This document shows positions 12,401 through 27,400 of a stretch of DNA of 64,000 nucleotides, piece by piece; within the stretch, counting starts at the first letter, position 1; every line of letters begins with the position of its first letter. Position numbers and translations under genes: made by a program. The stretch spans positions 5,086,501-5,150,500 of the forward strand of contig NC_088315.1 of assembly GCF_910592395.1 (NCBI RefSeq), given 5' to 3'. Origin of the DNA: Lineus longissimus (Eukaryota; Nemertea; Pilidiophora; Heteronemertea; Lineidae). The notes under the pieces are model-generated. The model saw nothing but the letters and a program-made list of their open reading frames with translations, was not told the DNA's origin and did not search any database.

Positions 12401-15400
12401 TGGTTGATGTACAAGATAAAGAGGGGTGTGGATACAGAAAGTGTCTCATGCTCACTAAATGTGTCATGGACAAACTAGATGGTCACTAATGGCAGTACGG
12501 ACACCACAAACTCCCCCACCCCACACTCCAATGCTGCCCCATAGAAGGTGTACATCCACAATGAGATACAGGGCTTGTAAGACAATTCCTTGAATCTGGC
12601 CAAGCATCACAACATGTAACAGAAGATTCAAGTTATACAGTTCATCATCAGATTGGATTGGATTGCTTGTAATTCTTCAATAAAGATAGGGATCTGTCTG
12701 GCTCGGTAAATCACTAGTTATCAACACAGAGATCATATATTCTATATCGAATGGTTATGAATTATTAGAAGGAAACACATCGTAACTGAATATAAGAATA
12801 ACTGAATATATGAATAAGACATTGATAGATGATATGTACCAGTATCCCACTTACACTACCTATTGATTCTTGATCAGACAGACAATCTTTTACAACAGGA
12901 CACACATACAACCTTTACGCCTTTCCTTTGACTATCCTGGTATCATCCTGCCAATCAACAGAAGTTGCTTCTTGCACGCTTTTAAGTCTGCTCACCAGGC
13001 GCGCAAAAGACACCATTAGGCAGAGATACACCACCAAGTTCCCACACATTTCACCGATTCCGCACAAATCAGCTCACTCAAGAAAAACAATTTCACCTAA
13101 ACGAACACACCGACCTTCAAGATAGATGGCAATTTTTAGCAGCTAATTCTAACCTGATACACCAAGGAAGCGATAGATGACTTCAGCAATTTGCTTAAAT
13201 CACCTGCAAATGGGAAAGTTCACGCTGAAAAAAAAATCAAAAATATTCAGGTGGAACTGAATATTCTTTCTTCACCTTCCCACGAGAAAGGTGGAATTCT
13301 CAGGAATTATCCCATGGAAATTTGGTCGTATTGAATTTTTTGTTATCGTACATGCTACCTGTTTGAATATGAACAGAACTACAGGAACTACCCAGTAATT
13401 GCTTGAACATTTCGTGTCATGGTTTTCGGTGTTTCTTTGAAAGACGAATGCAGAGTAGAAAGAAGTCATCAGCCATTCAGCCAAATGCCCCACGACTGAA
13501 ACACAAATTGCTATTGAAAGTATTTTGAACTGAAATTCATCAATCAACTAAGTAAAGCCAACATCAATAGTGACCTTGACCGACATCTTATCTAGCCGAA
13601 ATGCCAAAAAGTCTGGACCAAAACTCAATAAATTTAATGGACATCAATATAATCCTGTTGCTTCTACTTGTCTGAACACCATCACACTGGTCGATGAGGA
13701 TTTTGCGGTTAGTTAAACCCCACAGGAAAGCAACATCAATTTAACTCTGGCCAATCCATCTTCTAAGCAGCCAAATTTCTGTGGCAATTCTATAAGCTCA
13801 CTTTTGATGGCTTAGGCTACAAGTACAAATGAACAGTTACAAAAAGAAGCTCTCAAGATGAACAAAGAAGCTCATCTTTTACGAGAAGATGTTTAGAACC
13901 ATTCCCCTCGTCTTTCATCAAGGTTTCCTACAGTTGATAAGCTCACTTTTGTTGGCTTAGGCTACAAATGAACAGTTACAAAAAGAAGCTCTCAAGATGA
14001 ACAAAGAAGCTCATCTTTTACGAGAAGATGTTTAGAACCATTCCCCTCGTCTTTCATCAAGGTTTCTTACAGTTGAGGAGACGGAGGGGGCAGGGGGCTC
14101 TTAAAGAGAAGCTGTCTGGAACAATACACCTGCTCTTTCATCATAATGTCATGTTGAACTTCTTCCCAATAATGATTAGGCACATGTCCAAAGCAGTACA
14201 TCTACTCATCACTCATAGACCAGCCATAGATCTCTCAACAACAGCAGCCTTTCTGTCAACCAAAAAAACATAACTCTTGGAGAGTATGGGGAAACAACGA
14301 TTCATCTTTTCCATATCTAGCATCATCCACAACGATCACACACTGCTGGTGAATGCTTTTTCATTCTCATGGCTTTCTGCTGAATGCTTTGTCTATCAAA
14401 GCTTCTTTTTTGGCGCAGCCTCAGCAGCAAGATTGTTGTTTCTTCTGAAGATCCCATTATTCTCATATTCACCGGTAGGCATTATAAAAATTCTGTTGCT
14501 ATGGTTCTTCCCAAAGTCATTACCATTACTGATACTACCAGAGCCAGGAACTTATCTGAGCACACAGTACAGGAGTATATTCCACAAGGGGTTGGTGTTT
14601 GGCCAGGAGCTTTAGATCAGTATTCTCGTTACACGTGTAATCTTTCAGGGAAGAACATCTTTAATATGCTCTGGACACTTTAAGGGACTGTAGTCCACAG
14701 AGGCCCTACCAGGAAATGGTTTGATGCCTTTAGAGGTTCTCATGTTAGCTTGGAGAGTGAATGAAGCAGGGAGAAGTTTCAAATCTCAACATTCCAACAA
14801 TGAAATGTTTGTTGATGTAAAACGTTAGGTGTGTTAGTTCTACCAACAGGCCAACCAAAACAACAACCAGTAAGGAAAACCAAAGAAAATATTGTTGTGT
14901 GTTGCAAGGACAGGAAAGCAAATATGAAGGGATTTAGATAGAGCAAATGAAGGTTGTAGCTTTGATATCATGGGAAGCAAAGATTATCAGGAGTGCCTGG
15001 AAATGCTCCACAGGTCTCTACATTGCCTTGGTCGGATCTGCGCAGAGAGTGATGGAATATTGAAGGTTTTCATTCTTTAGAGTGGGCGTACTGAAGGTCA
15101 GGTTTTCTATAGAGCATTAGGGAAAATAAGGTACCGGTAGCTAGGATATCAAAAGAGAGTAAACCAGTCAGTATTTTTAGCAAGATGAAGTGCATTTACT
15201 TTGCTAAGCTTTGGATTTAACAGCTTTTTAAAAGATGGATAACATTTACCTTCAGGTGTTTGTAGAAGCAACAACTACCATGAGCTAATAGCTGTCTGTA
15301 ATGTGAGCTATTGCTTGAAGCTACAATATGATGCTGAAAGTAATGCCCATAATCCAGCTTAGGGGAATATGGGGTGACAGAGCACGGCTTAGGTAAGAAG

Positions 15401-18400
15401 TTGGTATGCAGCTCAAAACTGCTGGATTGATGGAAATAATATTGCCAATGGGCATTGCATGGGCCAACCTCAACCTCAACCCAAAGGGTCAACATGTTGC
15501 AGCCAGAATTATTCCGCAGCATAATGAATGGATGTGCATTTGCACATTGATCAATTGGCTTCATGCTCCAGCCTCCCCAACTGTTGCTTTATAAAGAAGC
15601 AGCATCATCCACTAATGACCCTAGCGTAATATCCCGCCGCAATGTCACCAGAACTATTAAAACCGCAACACAATCTGCCACTAACATCAGGCAATGTAAC
15701 CACATCATTGATCCTTGCTTGATCTCATTGGCAGTCAGCCGGTCTGAACCAATCATACATTGATTGAGACACCTCTGGCTACGCTACATAATAGCGGGTG
15801 TGTCTGCCATCATCCCTGATGATTTATGGACGAATTTCCAAATATTGGAGAACACCAAGCTTCTAATTCGATAGAGCAAGGGCAAGGGCAACTTGGAATA
15901 TGTTGGGCATATGCCAAGGGGAAACACAAAACACAACAATAAGATTTGCGTGGCATACATACCTCTTCACATCCATCCATCCCAAAAGAGTTTACACATT
16001 ACACGCATTCAGTGACACCAAAGCCTTAGTGAATTAGACGTCAACAGACAGTATCCAAAGATGAATCCCATCATCATTTTACAAGCTGTTTACGAGCTTA
16101 CAAGCTGCTTTAATGTACTGCTTGTCAGAGAAACAAGCGTACACCAGTGTATGATGAGCTTCCCCTGATGTAGGTATACCCCCATCATATATATCTCTAC
16201 CTGGAGGAAGTGGTGATAGATGGAATAATGTAACACTTGCCTAGCAACCTGCAGTTGTGTGATAATCCTTCCTGCAGGCACCGATCCAGAAATTGCAAAG
16301 TGCTACCGGTTTTTGATGGTTTTTGATTCGTAAGACCTATAAATTTCTCCCCACATTTGCTCGAGGGGTAGGATTATGAACATAATATTTCCAAAACAGG
16401 CAAGGTAACATATATCTCTCCTACAAACATAGGGCTGTGATGCTTCTTTGCATCCCATTTACCGATACTGGAGTCACCAGGCCAATAACCCGGCCCAACT
16501 GAGGAGAACTCTGAGGAAAGGTTGCCATTTTCAGTTCAACTGAGCGCAGAAGACCATTCTTCGGAATGGGTAGTGATTTTTACTGACAAAGGGACAGTTA
16601 CACCATCAGCTGAAGGTCACTGTCTGAAGGGTGACAACTTTTGCCCGAGACACTGGTCTGGCCTTCTACAAATACGTTGCCATATACAGCTTGGCCATCC
16701 ATTATTTCCAAGTTTATAGTAATGGCTTCCAGTACAAAGACAAATCCTACCAAAAAGTACGGAGCAAAAACGAGATATCATCTGTCATTTTGGATTTCCC
16801 TGGAGAGGACAATTATTGGTTTTAGTTTGCAAGCAATCTATCTATTATCCTTAGAGGATCATATATTTTATAGTGAGTCCCTAGATGGTTATTTGTCTTG
16901 AATATTATCTCCGGGACCTGGGGATTTCTAACTGGGGAGCCAAGGAGGATTACAGAGCATTGCTGCATGATGCTTCTATTGGTGGGAATCCAAACTGCTA
17001 TTTTATGAGATGAAATGTACACCAACAACAGAATATTATGATGGATATGACTGGCATCAAAAGATGATGACATTTGTTAAATAACCCATACACTCAGAAG
17101 TAAAAGGAGTATCAGAGTTGGCAGGGGGTAAAAAGTGGCAGCCCACACAGATTTGGCCCACTCTACAACATATTGACATTAGATCAAAAGATTTTATCAC
17201 CCGTTATGTTGGGAAATTATGGCTTATAGTTGAGTCAAATTTTCACATGATTTTAATCAGTTATACTTCGCTTGTCATTTCGCTTGTGTCAATTTCTTAA
17301 AATATGAGGAAATGAAATTTCATTATCTCCCTCTTTTAGAAATTGTATTAAATTGATACCGCTGGAGGTCTTTTCTTGTTGTGATAATGAAGTTTTGATT
17401 CAGCAAACAACCATATGAAAGATCGGTACACACTGCTGAAAAAATTAAGAGCTGGAAAAGCAGCTTATAAAACCACCCAGCAACCAAGCAAGAAGTAGAG
17501 CCAACAACCAATCAATACAGTAATGAAGTCAACACTATTCATAAATAAAATATCAAAAACATAAACATAAAACTGTTGGCGCACACTACATGAATTTCAG
17601 TCCATTGGCATTTCAATTAAGTGGCCCATATTTTGGAATCATGCCGTTTTTACAGAATCAATGTTACTTTTTGTTACAACACATACTCCCTGCAGGATGC
17701 ATCATATAAATTGACTTATGCTACATTTACATTAGGGTTTACAGTAGGGTCCAGCAGTGACAGCCACAAGCCTTTAAAATCAGCCAACACACCTGAACCC
17801 AGCTTCTCCCTCCGACTAACAATAATTACTCTTACCATTATCTTCACTAGATGAAAGGTAGAATTAGCTTCAGATAATAGCTGACTATGCTAAGCTACAT
17901 GTATTAGCTACAGTGTCATGGAACTAGCTACTGTTAGCATCATACAGTGACTCTTACATTACAACAAACCTCAGTAGAATTCGAACCCCTTCATCAGATG
18001 AACATTTGACCTTTTATTTCAAAGTAACTCAAACTGATGAGACATATTGTAAATACACATTTCTTGCATGCCTAACATATGATATCAATTGTATCAATTG
18101 TACATTTCTATATTAAAGGGAGACTACAGGCAAGCATGTACGTGGACCAGAATATGTGTTGGTATACAGAATGAAAGGTACAGCCTTCAGGGTCAATTTG
18201 ATTCGTAAAAATTGACAAATATGCTGTCTGGCCTAGGGAAAGATTGCCAAAATACTGTCTCAAAGAACTATAAACGGAAAGATGCTTATGATGTGCACTG
18301 CACAAGGGGAACTATAATGCAGCTGAAGTTATATGTGTAGCAGTTATTGGTAATGTTAGCATTGTACATGTGTTATGTAATGATGTTATGTGAGAGATGT

Positions 18401-21400
18401 TCTCTGGACATGTTGACATCTAGATGCTTTATATACAGATGCAGAAATGAATACACTTTCAGCAGCAGGATTGATCTCTTGGGACATCTGCCATATACAG
18501 AGGGGCTACAGTACTGGTCAGAGTAACATACCTTGACAGACGCATCTTTCACTCCACGCCCTTCTCAGGGACATAACAGTTTAATCAACAAAATAGGATC
18601 TTTAAGACCCAGTCCATCCAATCTGTTATACTTATGACAGATTGTTTCTGTCTGTAGCTATTACTGTTCCAAGAACAAGAAGTGTTACTTCTGACCAGTA
18701 CTGTAAATGCCTTGGTTATCGCTTATGTGAAAGCAAAGCTTGAGATAGACTACCACTCACGCTTTTATCGTCCACCAGAGTCTGAAAGGTATGAAAAACA
18801 TGTTGGAAAAAATTCAAAAAAACTGACCAGTGACGACCTTGACCTACTAAGTTCAAGGTCAACCAAAAGCTTCAGAGCAAAATGGAGCTACTCTGCTGGG
18901 GTGCAACTTTCGCTGAAAGAGATTTATCAAAATAAAATTGAAATATCAATCAAACTTTATGCCTTACCCAGTCTGTATGTAGTCCCACATATTTATAGCG
19001 ACAGTTACCGACACCATGAACAGTCCTTCCTGACTTATGCCTTTCAATGTTATCCCTTACACAAGACTGAAGAGAATTTACTATGTCTCTGAAGCATGAC
19101 ATGACTCAAGAGAAAATTAAAAAGTCAACTTCCAAACAGAAAGTAGAGTAGAGTGTATAAAATGGAGAGCCTCACACCCAAATTGAAATTCACACAATTG
19201 TTGTGAAATACTGCTGAAATGTTTACAAGGTGGGAGTGTCATGAATTTTTAATGGTAACTTTATTGGTAAAAGGTTATCGCTATCATGTTCAATGGTCTG
19301 AACATTCATGCTCTAACTCTTCCATTTATGTTCACATCTGTAATCAAATGCTGTGTATGCAACATCTGAAAAAATGTTCTTTGATAAGTTTTGATAGATC
19401 TTGATTGGGGAGCCACATAACAGTTGGTAGATTTATTTTCAACCCATTTCAAGCTTCTAGCCTATTGGACATATTGAACCATTGAGAGAGGTAACTAAAA
19501 GCTAGCTCCCCATCTAAGTCAGCAGCAACATTAAGCTGTGAATGCATCTTCCTTCACCTTCCTGCAGGTTTTTTTAATGGTGCATGTTTATCTTTTTTTC
19601 CTTATGAGCATCATTAACCCTGATGAGGTTGCCAATTAGCAGGTGGTATGTTTCTTACCATCAATCAAAGGATACTGGTAGGACCTATCTTCAAGAGGAA
19701 CTCTTCAACTTGAAGTACTAGTAACAATGCTTAAGGCTATAATCAGTCAGCGCTAACACTCATGAGCATTCTCAAAACTTTTTATCAAAGCCTGTTCATC
19801 ATTTCTTACACGAACACCATATATCAGGATCAGGATCAGGATCAAGTGGCCTACCACTTCGAAAGCAGGTGGAAGGTTGCTCTATTAGAGCAATAGCAGC
19901 ATGATAGGCTACTTCCACATACCAGCTGAGGATCAGGGAAGTGGGCAAGTAAGAAACTATTATTTATAGGTAAGATGTTGGGCTTTCAGGATCAGACACA
20001 CTTTCCGAAGATTTCAGGTTGAAGCCATCTTTATACCAGTCAGTGGAATGACCTTGAACCTCACTAGAGTGAAATTAAGAGAGTTCAAGGTCATAATACA
20101 ATGTCACAATACAAGGTCATGATACAAGGTCAAGGTCATAATACAAGGTCATACTGCATAATAGTTCTGGCAACTGGTCTGATTGCCCTGAGCCTGGCCC
20201 GATTCCTGGTAACGTATTGAAGGGGTGACCAGGATATTCAGCCCAGGGCAAGTATTGTGTTTAGTGAATAATGTGGGCGGCCATACTCTACTAAGAACTT
20301 GCTAGAACAAAGAAAGTTGAATGACTGATTCTTGATTAGCATCCACTCATTAAAAATGCAAACTAAGATACTATCAAATTTGGTCAGTGTCTGAGTAAGC
20401 AAATCAAATGAAATCACCCTCACACAAAATCAAAATCAAATTTAAAAGGCATAATGCTATAATAAGGCTAATGAGAATTTCATATCAAAATTTATTACAT
20501 AATTAGCTGGTAAAAACAGCAGACTTCATAAAATATTTAGTCAGATTTGAATTCGAGTCATTAAACCAAGAAGAAATTGTTTATGTCTACTGAAATAAAT
20601 GTAGCCAGAAAGTTCCAACTGCCCTTGGCAGGCTGTCTTTCAATAATCTCCCTTGATGAAGATGAAAATCCATTGGTATGAAACCCATTAGCACATATAA
20701 ATAGTATCTTCATGTTACAAACTGTAAAGCTGAATCTCAAACTACATGTACCTGTATGTAACATGAATGAAGCACCTCAGTAAAGAACACAAACAATCAA
20801 TGAATACTACGGAAGTGGAATGTGACCAAATCAGTGACCATTTTACTGAATGAAGCGAGACGATAGGAAATCAATCAAGGAAATACTTACAAAACTCTCA
20901 GAATTCCTGGTTTCAAAACCCTTAGAATTCCAACCACCACTGGATTATACTCCTCACCACAAAACAATCAATGCACACTATTCAAGCATGAAACAACACC
21001 ATTCCAGCATCCACTCTCAAAACTGATTGCTGCCAGATAGCAACCGGAATAATCCATCAAAGTGAAAAATTACTCTTTTTACTGACTAAGGTTGAAAGAG
21101 ATCCTAGTAAAACTACCCACAAGTAAACTTTCTCCACTGACACTGACTGATATTTCAAATCGACCGCAATGTATCAGATGCTTTCCAAGTATGAAATGAA
21201 TTAAAACCACATCAAGGCTCTCTCCAGTGCATCACTGAATGCAGCCAGACAGCTCACAGCAACCAGAACCTGAACTATCCATCAATGTTTACACTTCACA
21301 GTAATCCTTGTTAGCTAAGATCCATTAGTTGATATACATAGAGAATCTATATGTAATGATTTACTTGACTAAATCTGCATTGAAGATGGAACTTTTCACC

Positions 21401-24400
21401 ATGTACCTCATTAAGGAACTTATTAAATGAATGAAGGACCAGTAACATGAATGTTTGTCAAACACAGAAACACAAATATTCATTTGAAAAGATTTGCTCA
21501 ATATAGTAGAATCACCCTTAGGGTGGACACCTCTGTTTGCAGGAGACTCTCTCTATCAGGGACACTGCCTTTGTTCCCAAATTGGATGATTCCATTCAGC
21601 TTCACTAATTTTAGGACATATTTCTATCAAGGGCAACATTTGTAGGTCCAGAAGGTGCCCTTAATGGAGAGGTTCTACTGTACCAGTATATGACTGGGTT
21701 TTTTCTACCTCCCCCACAAACATACAACCATCAATCCCCCACCTGAGGTCAAATCAATCCCCAACACATCAAACCGCTGACGGAACACCAGAGACATCTG
21801 ATGGCCAAATCCTGAACTGAGGATCAGATTAGAATCCCCAACACATCAAACCACTGACGGAACACCTGAGACATCTGATGGCCACATCCCGAACTGAGGA
21901 TAAGATTAGAATCCCCAACACATCAAACCACTGACGGAACACCTGAGACATCTGATGGCCACATCCCGAACTGAGGATAAGATAAGAATCCCCAACACAT
22001 CAAACCAATGACGGAACACCTGAGACATCTGATGGCCAAATCCTGAACCGAGGATCAGATTAGAATCCCCAACACATCAAACCACTGACGGAACACCTGA
22101 GACATCTGATGGCCACATCCCGAACTGAGGATAAGATTAGAATCCCCAACACATCAAACCACTGACGGAACACCTGAGACATCTGATGGCCACATCCCGA
22201 ACTGAGGATCAGATTAGAATCCCCAACACATCAAACCACTGACGGAACACCAGAGACATCTGATGGCCAAATCCTGAACCGAGGATCAGATTAGAATCCC
22301 CAACACATCAAACCACTGACGGAACACCTGAGACATCTGATGGCCACATCCCGAACTGAGGATAAGATTAGAATCCCCAACACATCAAACCAATGACGGA
22401 ACACCTGAGACATCTAATGGCCAAATGCAGAACTGAGGATCAGATTAGAATCCCCAACACATCAAACCACTGACGGAACACCTGAGACATCTGATGGCCA
22501 AATTCTGAACTGAGGATCAGATTATATTGAACCTTTGAAGATGCAGGTCACTTCTTACCTGTTCATTGACTTTGGCTATTGATGGCCCGTGTGTCAGGAG
22601 AATGTCACATATCTCAGCGTTTCCACTCCACGCCGCCAGGTGGAGTGGGTAACACCCGGTGTTGTCCACGATGTTGGCTGAGGCATCGTAGTGAAGCAGG
22701 GTCTTCACTGCATCCCTGCAAAGATGGAAGTGAAGAAAACGATGAGCTTTATTTTACACTTTGAAGGCAGAAATCCACGACACAGCAGTTTGGGTAGTTA
22801 TGGTTAGTTCCACGTTCTAACACCAGATAGAACTACTGCGCCTTCTCTTCCCCATCACTGACAAACAATCATAATAGATTGCAGGTAATTGGAGCATGAT
22901 TATTATTGGGATAAGCATTGATTGACCAATACTACAGACAGAAGAAAGGGCTATCATAAGAACAACAACCATAGAAACACAGGCTGAAAGAGACCAGCAA
23001 AGATCTGGTTTTCGTTTTTTTCTGAAATGACTATCAGTTTTGTTATTGTGGAAATCATATCAGGGGTCCAGTCTCATTTAATGAGGATGATGATCAAAGC
23101 AAAACGATTCATATAAACAAGCAGAGATAAAAGAATGACGTCAGCTGAGCTGAGACCAGATAAATCATGCAAAAAAACATACATCAGAAAATTAGTGTTT
23201 TGTTGGCTATAAAGACAAATGTTACTCTGAAAAAAACCACTTCGCATGTCGAAAAACAAGACCATGTCATGAAACTAAATGTTTGGTAAAACCATTTACT
23301 AATTTAAAAGCTGGCAGTATGGTCTACTGGCAGAGCTGAAAAAAGAACTGATGGGTATATAGTTCCCCTGATGAGCAGACGCAAACAAATACCTTTACAC
23401 CTCTGAGCTATATTTCTAATAAATCGATAAAAAGATCTTTCAAATTTGCCGGAAATGGCAAGATTGATCTGTGGAAGGTGGTGAGTTAGTAATTGAAGAC
23501 GTTTCCAGCAAAGGTTGTCTTGGGTCACAAATGAAAGATTCTAGGGATGTGAAATATCTGTAAATGCCAAGCACAGAATAAATCAAACAGATACACGTAT
23601 TGCACTTGATGTGCTGCGATGTTTTTTGAAATAGCTAGCATTCAGGAGTAATTACAAATGAAACAGACAAGAATGTTAATTCTGATAATTACACGAAGGG
23701 TTTTGTAATAGTAAAATGGGTTACGCATATCACACATTCTCTTATGATATGCGACATGAAGCAAATTCTCCATTAACGAAACATTTCAACTCTAAAAAAT
23801 CGTATTTGCCATTGGAATGTCACCGACATATCATTGCATGTTATTATGAGTACCCCTAATATCATCTTCACATATCCCTTTCATCTTAAATTAGTCCTCC
23901 CCTCAGTCATTGCCGATGACGTCTCATAGTTTATTGTTACCATGGTGAAATAAATTGTGGGTAAATTGCCGTACAAAGCGTGGGATAGATTTTGGCAGGA
24001 GGCACCAAAATAGCTACTTTGTAATCATATATGAAAGCTTTGTATTGATGTATGAAGACATATCTTCTGTTCTTATATATATCACGCTGTCCTTCGAGGC
24101 AGCCTAGTTGGAAGTGACTAGACTTGCTTTGAATCAGTTGTGAAGTGGCGAAAATGCATCAGTTGGAGCTCTCATCGTGTTGTCCTTAGAGGGTGCAGAG
24201 TCAGAAGAAGAGATGACTTGGGGGGGGGGGACTATTGGCAGATGCTAGGGATCAAATCAACGGAAGGTCAGAGGAAATTTTATGGCTGCAAGGTCCTTCA
24301 GCAGTGTGTTCGGAGGCAACAGATAAGAGCAGACGCTGTCATCATTTATTCAGTAACCTTCATTGCCATCAGCCTTGTTGATCCCCACTACCACAGCACT

Positions 24401-27400
24401 GCCAAATTGTTCCATGAATACTAAATACAGTCAGTTATGTCCACGAGGAGAACCTGTTATGAGACAAAGCCTCGTTCCATGAAAGACTGAATACCCCGAC
24501 TCCCCAGTGTACCTTCTCTCAACGTCAAAAACATGCCACTCGATCTCACAGGGAGAAGAGGGCTCGTCATCGATTTTTCAGCAGGCAAGCAGACATTGCT
24601 GGGGAACATACCAGCAGACTTCAGTCAAGTCACACTGCTGCTAAGACTGCTGCTATACTGATTGTGACGGATCTCCATATTAACCATTGTTCCTACAGTG
24701 AGTCTTTGAGTCTTGTCGTTTGGAAGCAACTGATCCGAGACTGCACAGTCATCATTTATTCAGCAACCTTCACTGCCATCATCAGTCTTCCCACCTCCCA
24801 CAAGTACACCACTGCGATAGCAAATTGTTCCGTTCATACTAGATATGGTGGCAAATGTCTGGAAAGGAATTTTGTTGCAAGGAGAGCTTGATTTGGCATT
24901 GGAATGACTCCAGCTCTTCTGGTTTTATACTGGTGGGTACACCAACACCATCCAGGGCTCAAACACAGCTCAGACAAAAACCTTGTTGTTTTAGCCGGAC
25001 ACATATTTCACAGTCTACAGTATTGCAAAGCCCAACACATAACACTACCAAACATAGCTTGTGCAGTCCCCATAAAGATCAATAGCGACACATGATGCAC
25101 GCCATTGCATTATTCCGGAATATTGCATTTTTTCCATGAGATATTGTGATAAACTATCTTTCTGACATCTAGTGCACCAACAGTGACTCAGCTTTGGTTT
25201 TTCTACGGGTATGACAAATCACTTTTAGAGGACGTGTAAAAACAAATTAATCCCAATTGTTAAATGCAGAAAAACACTCATTATGAGACTGAGATTTAAT
25301 TGAGTTGCATTTTCCCCACACAGACACCAGCTATCATTCCATAAGAATGCAACGAATACAAAATTCGCACTATGCAGTGTTCTTTACCAATTTAGCCAAG
25401 AACGATGTGAATTTGTGGCAAATATGCTACGTGTGGATTATCGGTGAATTATTTATGAGAGGTGGTAAAACATTACAAACTAAATCATCATAACACCCAT
25501 ATCCTATATTTACATTATGAATTATGGAAGAGTAATTTCTGTAGCCTCAGGCAGTTGGAGAGATGAGCTGTGTTAATGCCTCTTGGGTCTGTAGTGAGGA
25601 CACTTGGGAAGCTGATGTGACCATGATATTGTTGAGGAGCCTTACACTGGTGGCTACCAGGCTATATGACCAAAGTACAGACTTAAGTCACATAAGTGTT
25701 AACACTCTCGCATTATGAAATGCGGAATGTTTCATTCACTTCAGATTCTGACTAATCATTGATTCTGATATCATCTCTTGCATAATTATCAATAGGTCAC
25801 ATTGAAAAAAAGGACAAAGTCCCCATTCATGATGTCAGACTCATTCATTTCCATCCACATCATAGTGTCTAACACAGTCCCCAGGGGTCTGACACACAGA
25901 ATCTCCCCAGACAAATTACCAATTAATCCTGGCAGATGGTTTTATCACACGGGATTATCTGGGAGTAGAAACAATATGTCTGCCAACCAGTATGATTTGT
26001 GTGACCGCTTTTTGTATTTACTGGTGGTCCAGGAAAATAGAAATGCAGTAATTTGGAAATTCTCAAATTCAATATCAAATTTCAAGGAACGGTGCAGGCT
26101 TTTAAGGACAAAGTGTGGCTGCAGAGAATACAGTGGCGCTGGAGGGATCAATCGTTCGTGTGCAGTCGAGATAGGCAGCATACATATCAAAAACATGCAG
26201 TCATATCAGTTTCACTGGCACGCGCATCTATAGAATCAGCCACTGGGGACTTGCCTCCGATCTACAGATCATCAATAGATTTGATCCCACACCATTCGTC
26301 ACTGGGGACCCAAGCATATTCGAAATCAATTCATCACCCCATGACGTCTCATCTATTCTTTATGATTCAATCTCGATTCTTTGTGAAACTCAACTGATTG
26401 ATGATTGTTTCGGGAGGCTACGTGACTCTCAATATCTCATTGTGAATTTTCAATATGAAAAAGTTTCCGGAATTCTTTGTCTTCATTACAAAGAATTGAA
26501 TAACTGAATATGGAATAAAGCAGCGCATGGCATGAAATTCACGACAGCGGTTGGCAAAATGTGTTCCAACGATAGGATTGCTAAGTATCTCTTTTATATT
26601 GCAATAATTGTCTGGACCCTCTGATCAAGGCACTCTACACATCTTTACTTTCTCTGTTTAACCAAGGGATATCACACAATCCACTATATACCTAGTAACC
26701 ACAAATAACTCACTAGTGTCAATCCTCCACCATTATTTTCATCACACAAACGTATCAGTATATATTCATCACAAGATGTGACACAAGGTTATCCCCCCAA
26801 ACCAATATCACTGAGTGCCCTATCCACGACCTGTCAATCCTGTCAGCCTCCAATGAACGCCAATGACCGATTAATCCCATAATGCACCACATTAATGCAA
26901 TTGATGACTAATGGACGTAGTATTGACATCATGTTATGCCCAGTTATCGCTGATGTTGCTAAACTGAATACACATGTAGAAATATCCTCGAAGAATGGAC
27001 CAAGAAGTGTAGGTGTATGGCTTTGGAAGATGTAATTTTCTTATTTCATAATTTCCACTTTCTCTGGCAATGTCTCCACCAGCCATGCATTGAAAGTACA
27101 TGACCATAACATCTTGGCCTCTTATGAGGGACGCTAATCTCAAATCTGGACACCTGGAATCATAGCTAACATAATTACCAACTGACAATAGACCCATGCC
27201 GTCACCTAACTACATTAAGGTACCAATGCAAATGAACTAATAGACACCACGTCTTCCGAAAGACAGGAAATCAGTGATAAATTCATGGACAATGGCAGGA
27301 AGAGCAGTGATGATGTCATCAATTGGGACCCGCGAGAGGATAGATTGCAGTATATCTTGCACAAATGGTCATTAGATCCTCATTAGGATGGGACCAATTA

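Larger units (their letters stand above)
10339..22558 (-). other. ANKS1 intron 3 (12.2 kb)
   Basis: It holds the Foldback-like element (10694-12254), a 145-bp duplication (13792-14075), a GATCAG/AAGGTCA short-repeat zone (about 19830-20153), a pogo-like MITE (21504-21680) and the 77-bp minisatellite (21756-22525). No additional exon is supported. Confidence 0.6.

Noticed and set aside
14277-14683. Overlapping plus-strand open frames containing a protein-like FTGRHYKNSVAMVLPKV stretch.
   Set aside because: No family recognised, the frames are short and split, start context is poor, and there are no convincing splice sites. A decayed transposon fragment is possible but unsupported.
18682-19092. 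136-codon plus-strand open frame in ANKS1 intron 3.
   Set aside because: It begins at GTG, shows no domain, and spans AAGGTCA/TGACCTTG repeat-like text. Length alone is within chance for AT-rich intron.
25802-26233. 143-codon plus-strand open frame in ANKS1 intron 2.
   Set aside because: Starts at TTG, no recognisable motif, no splice or poly(A) context.
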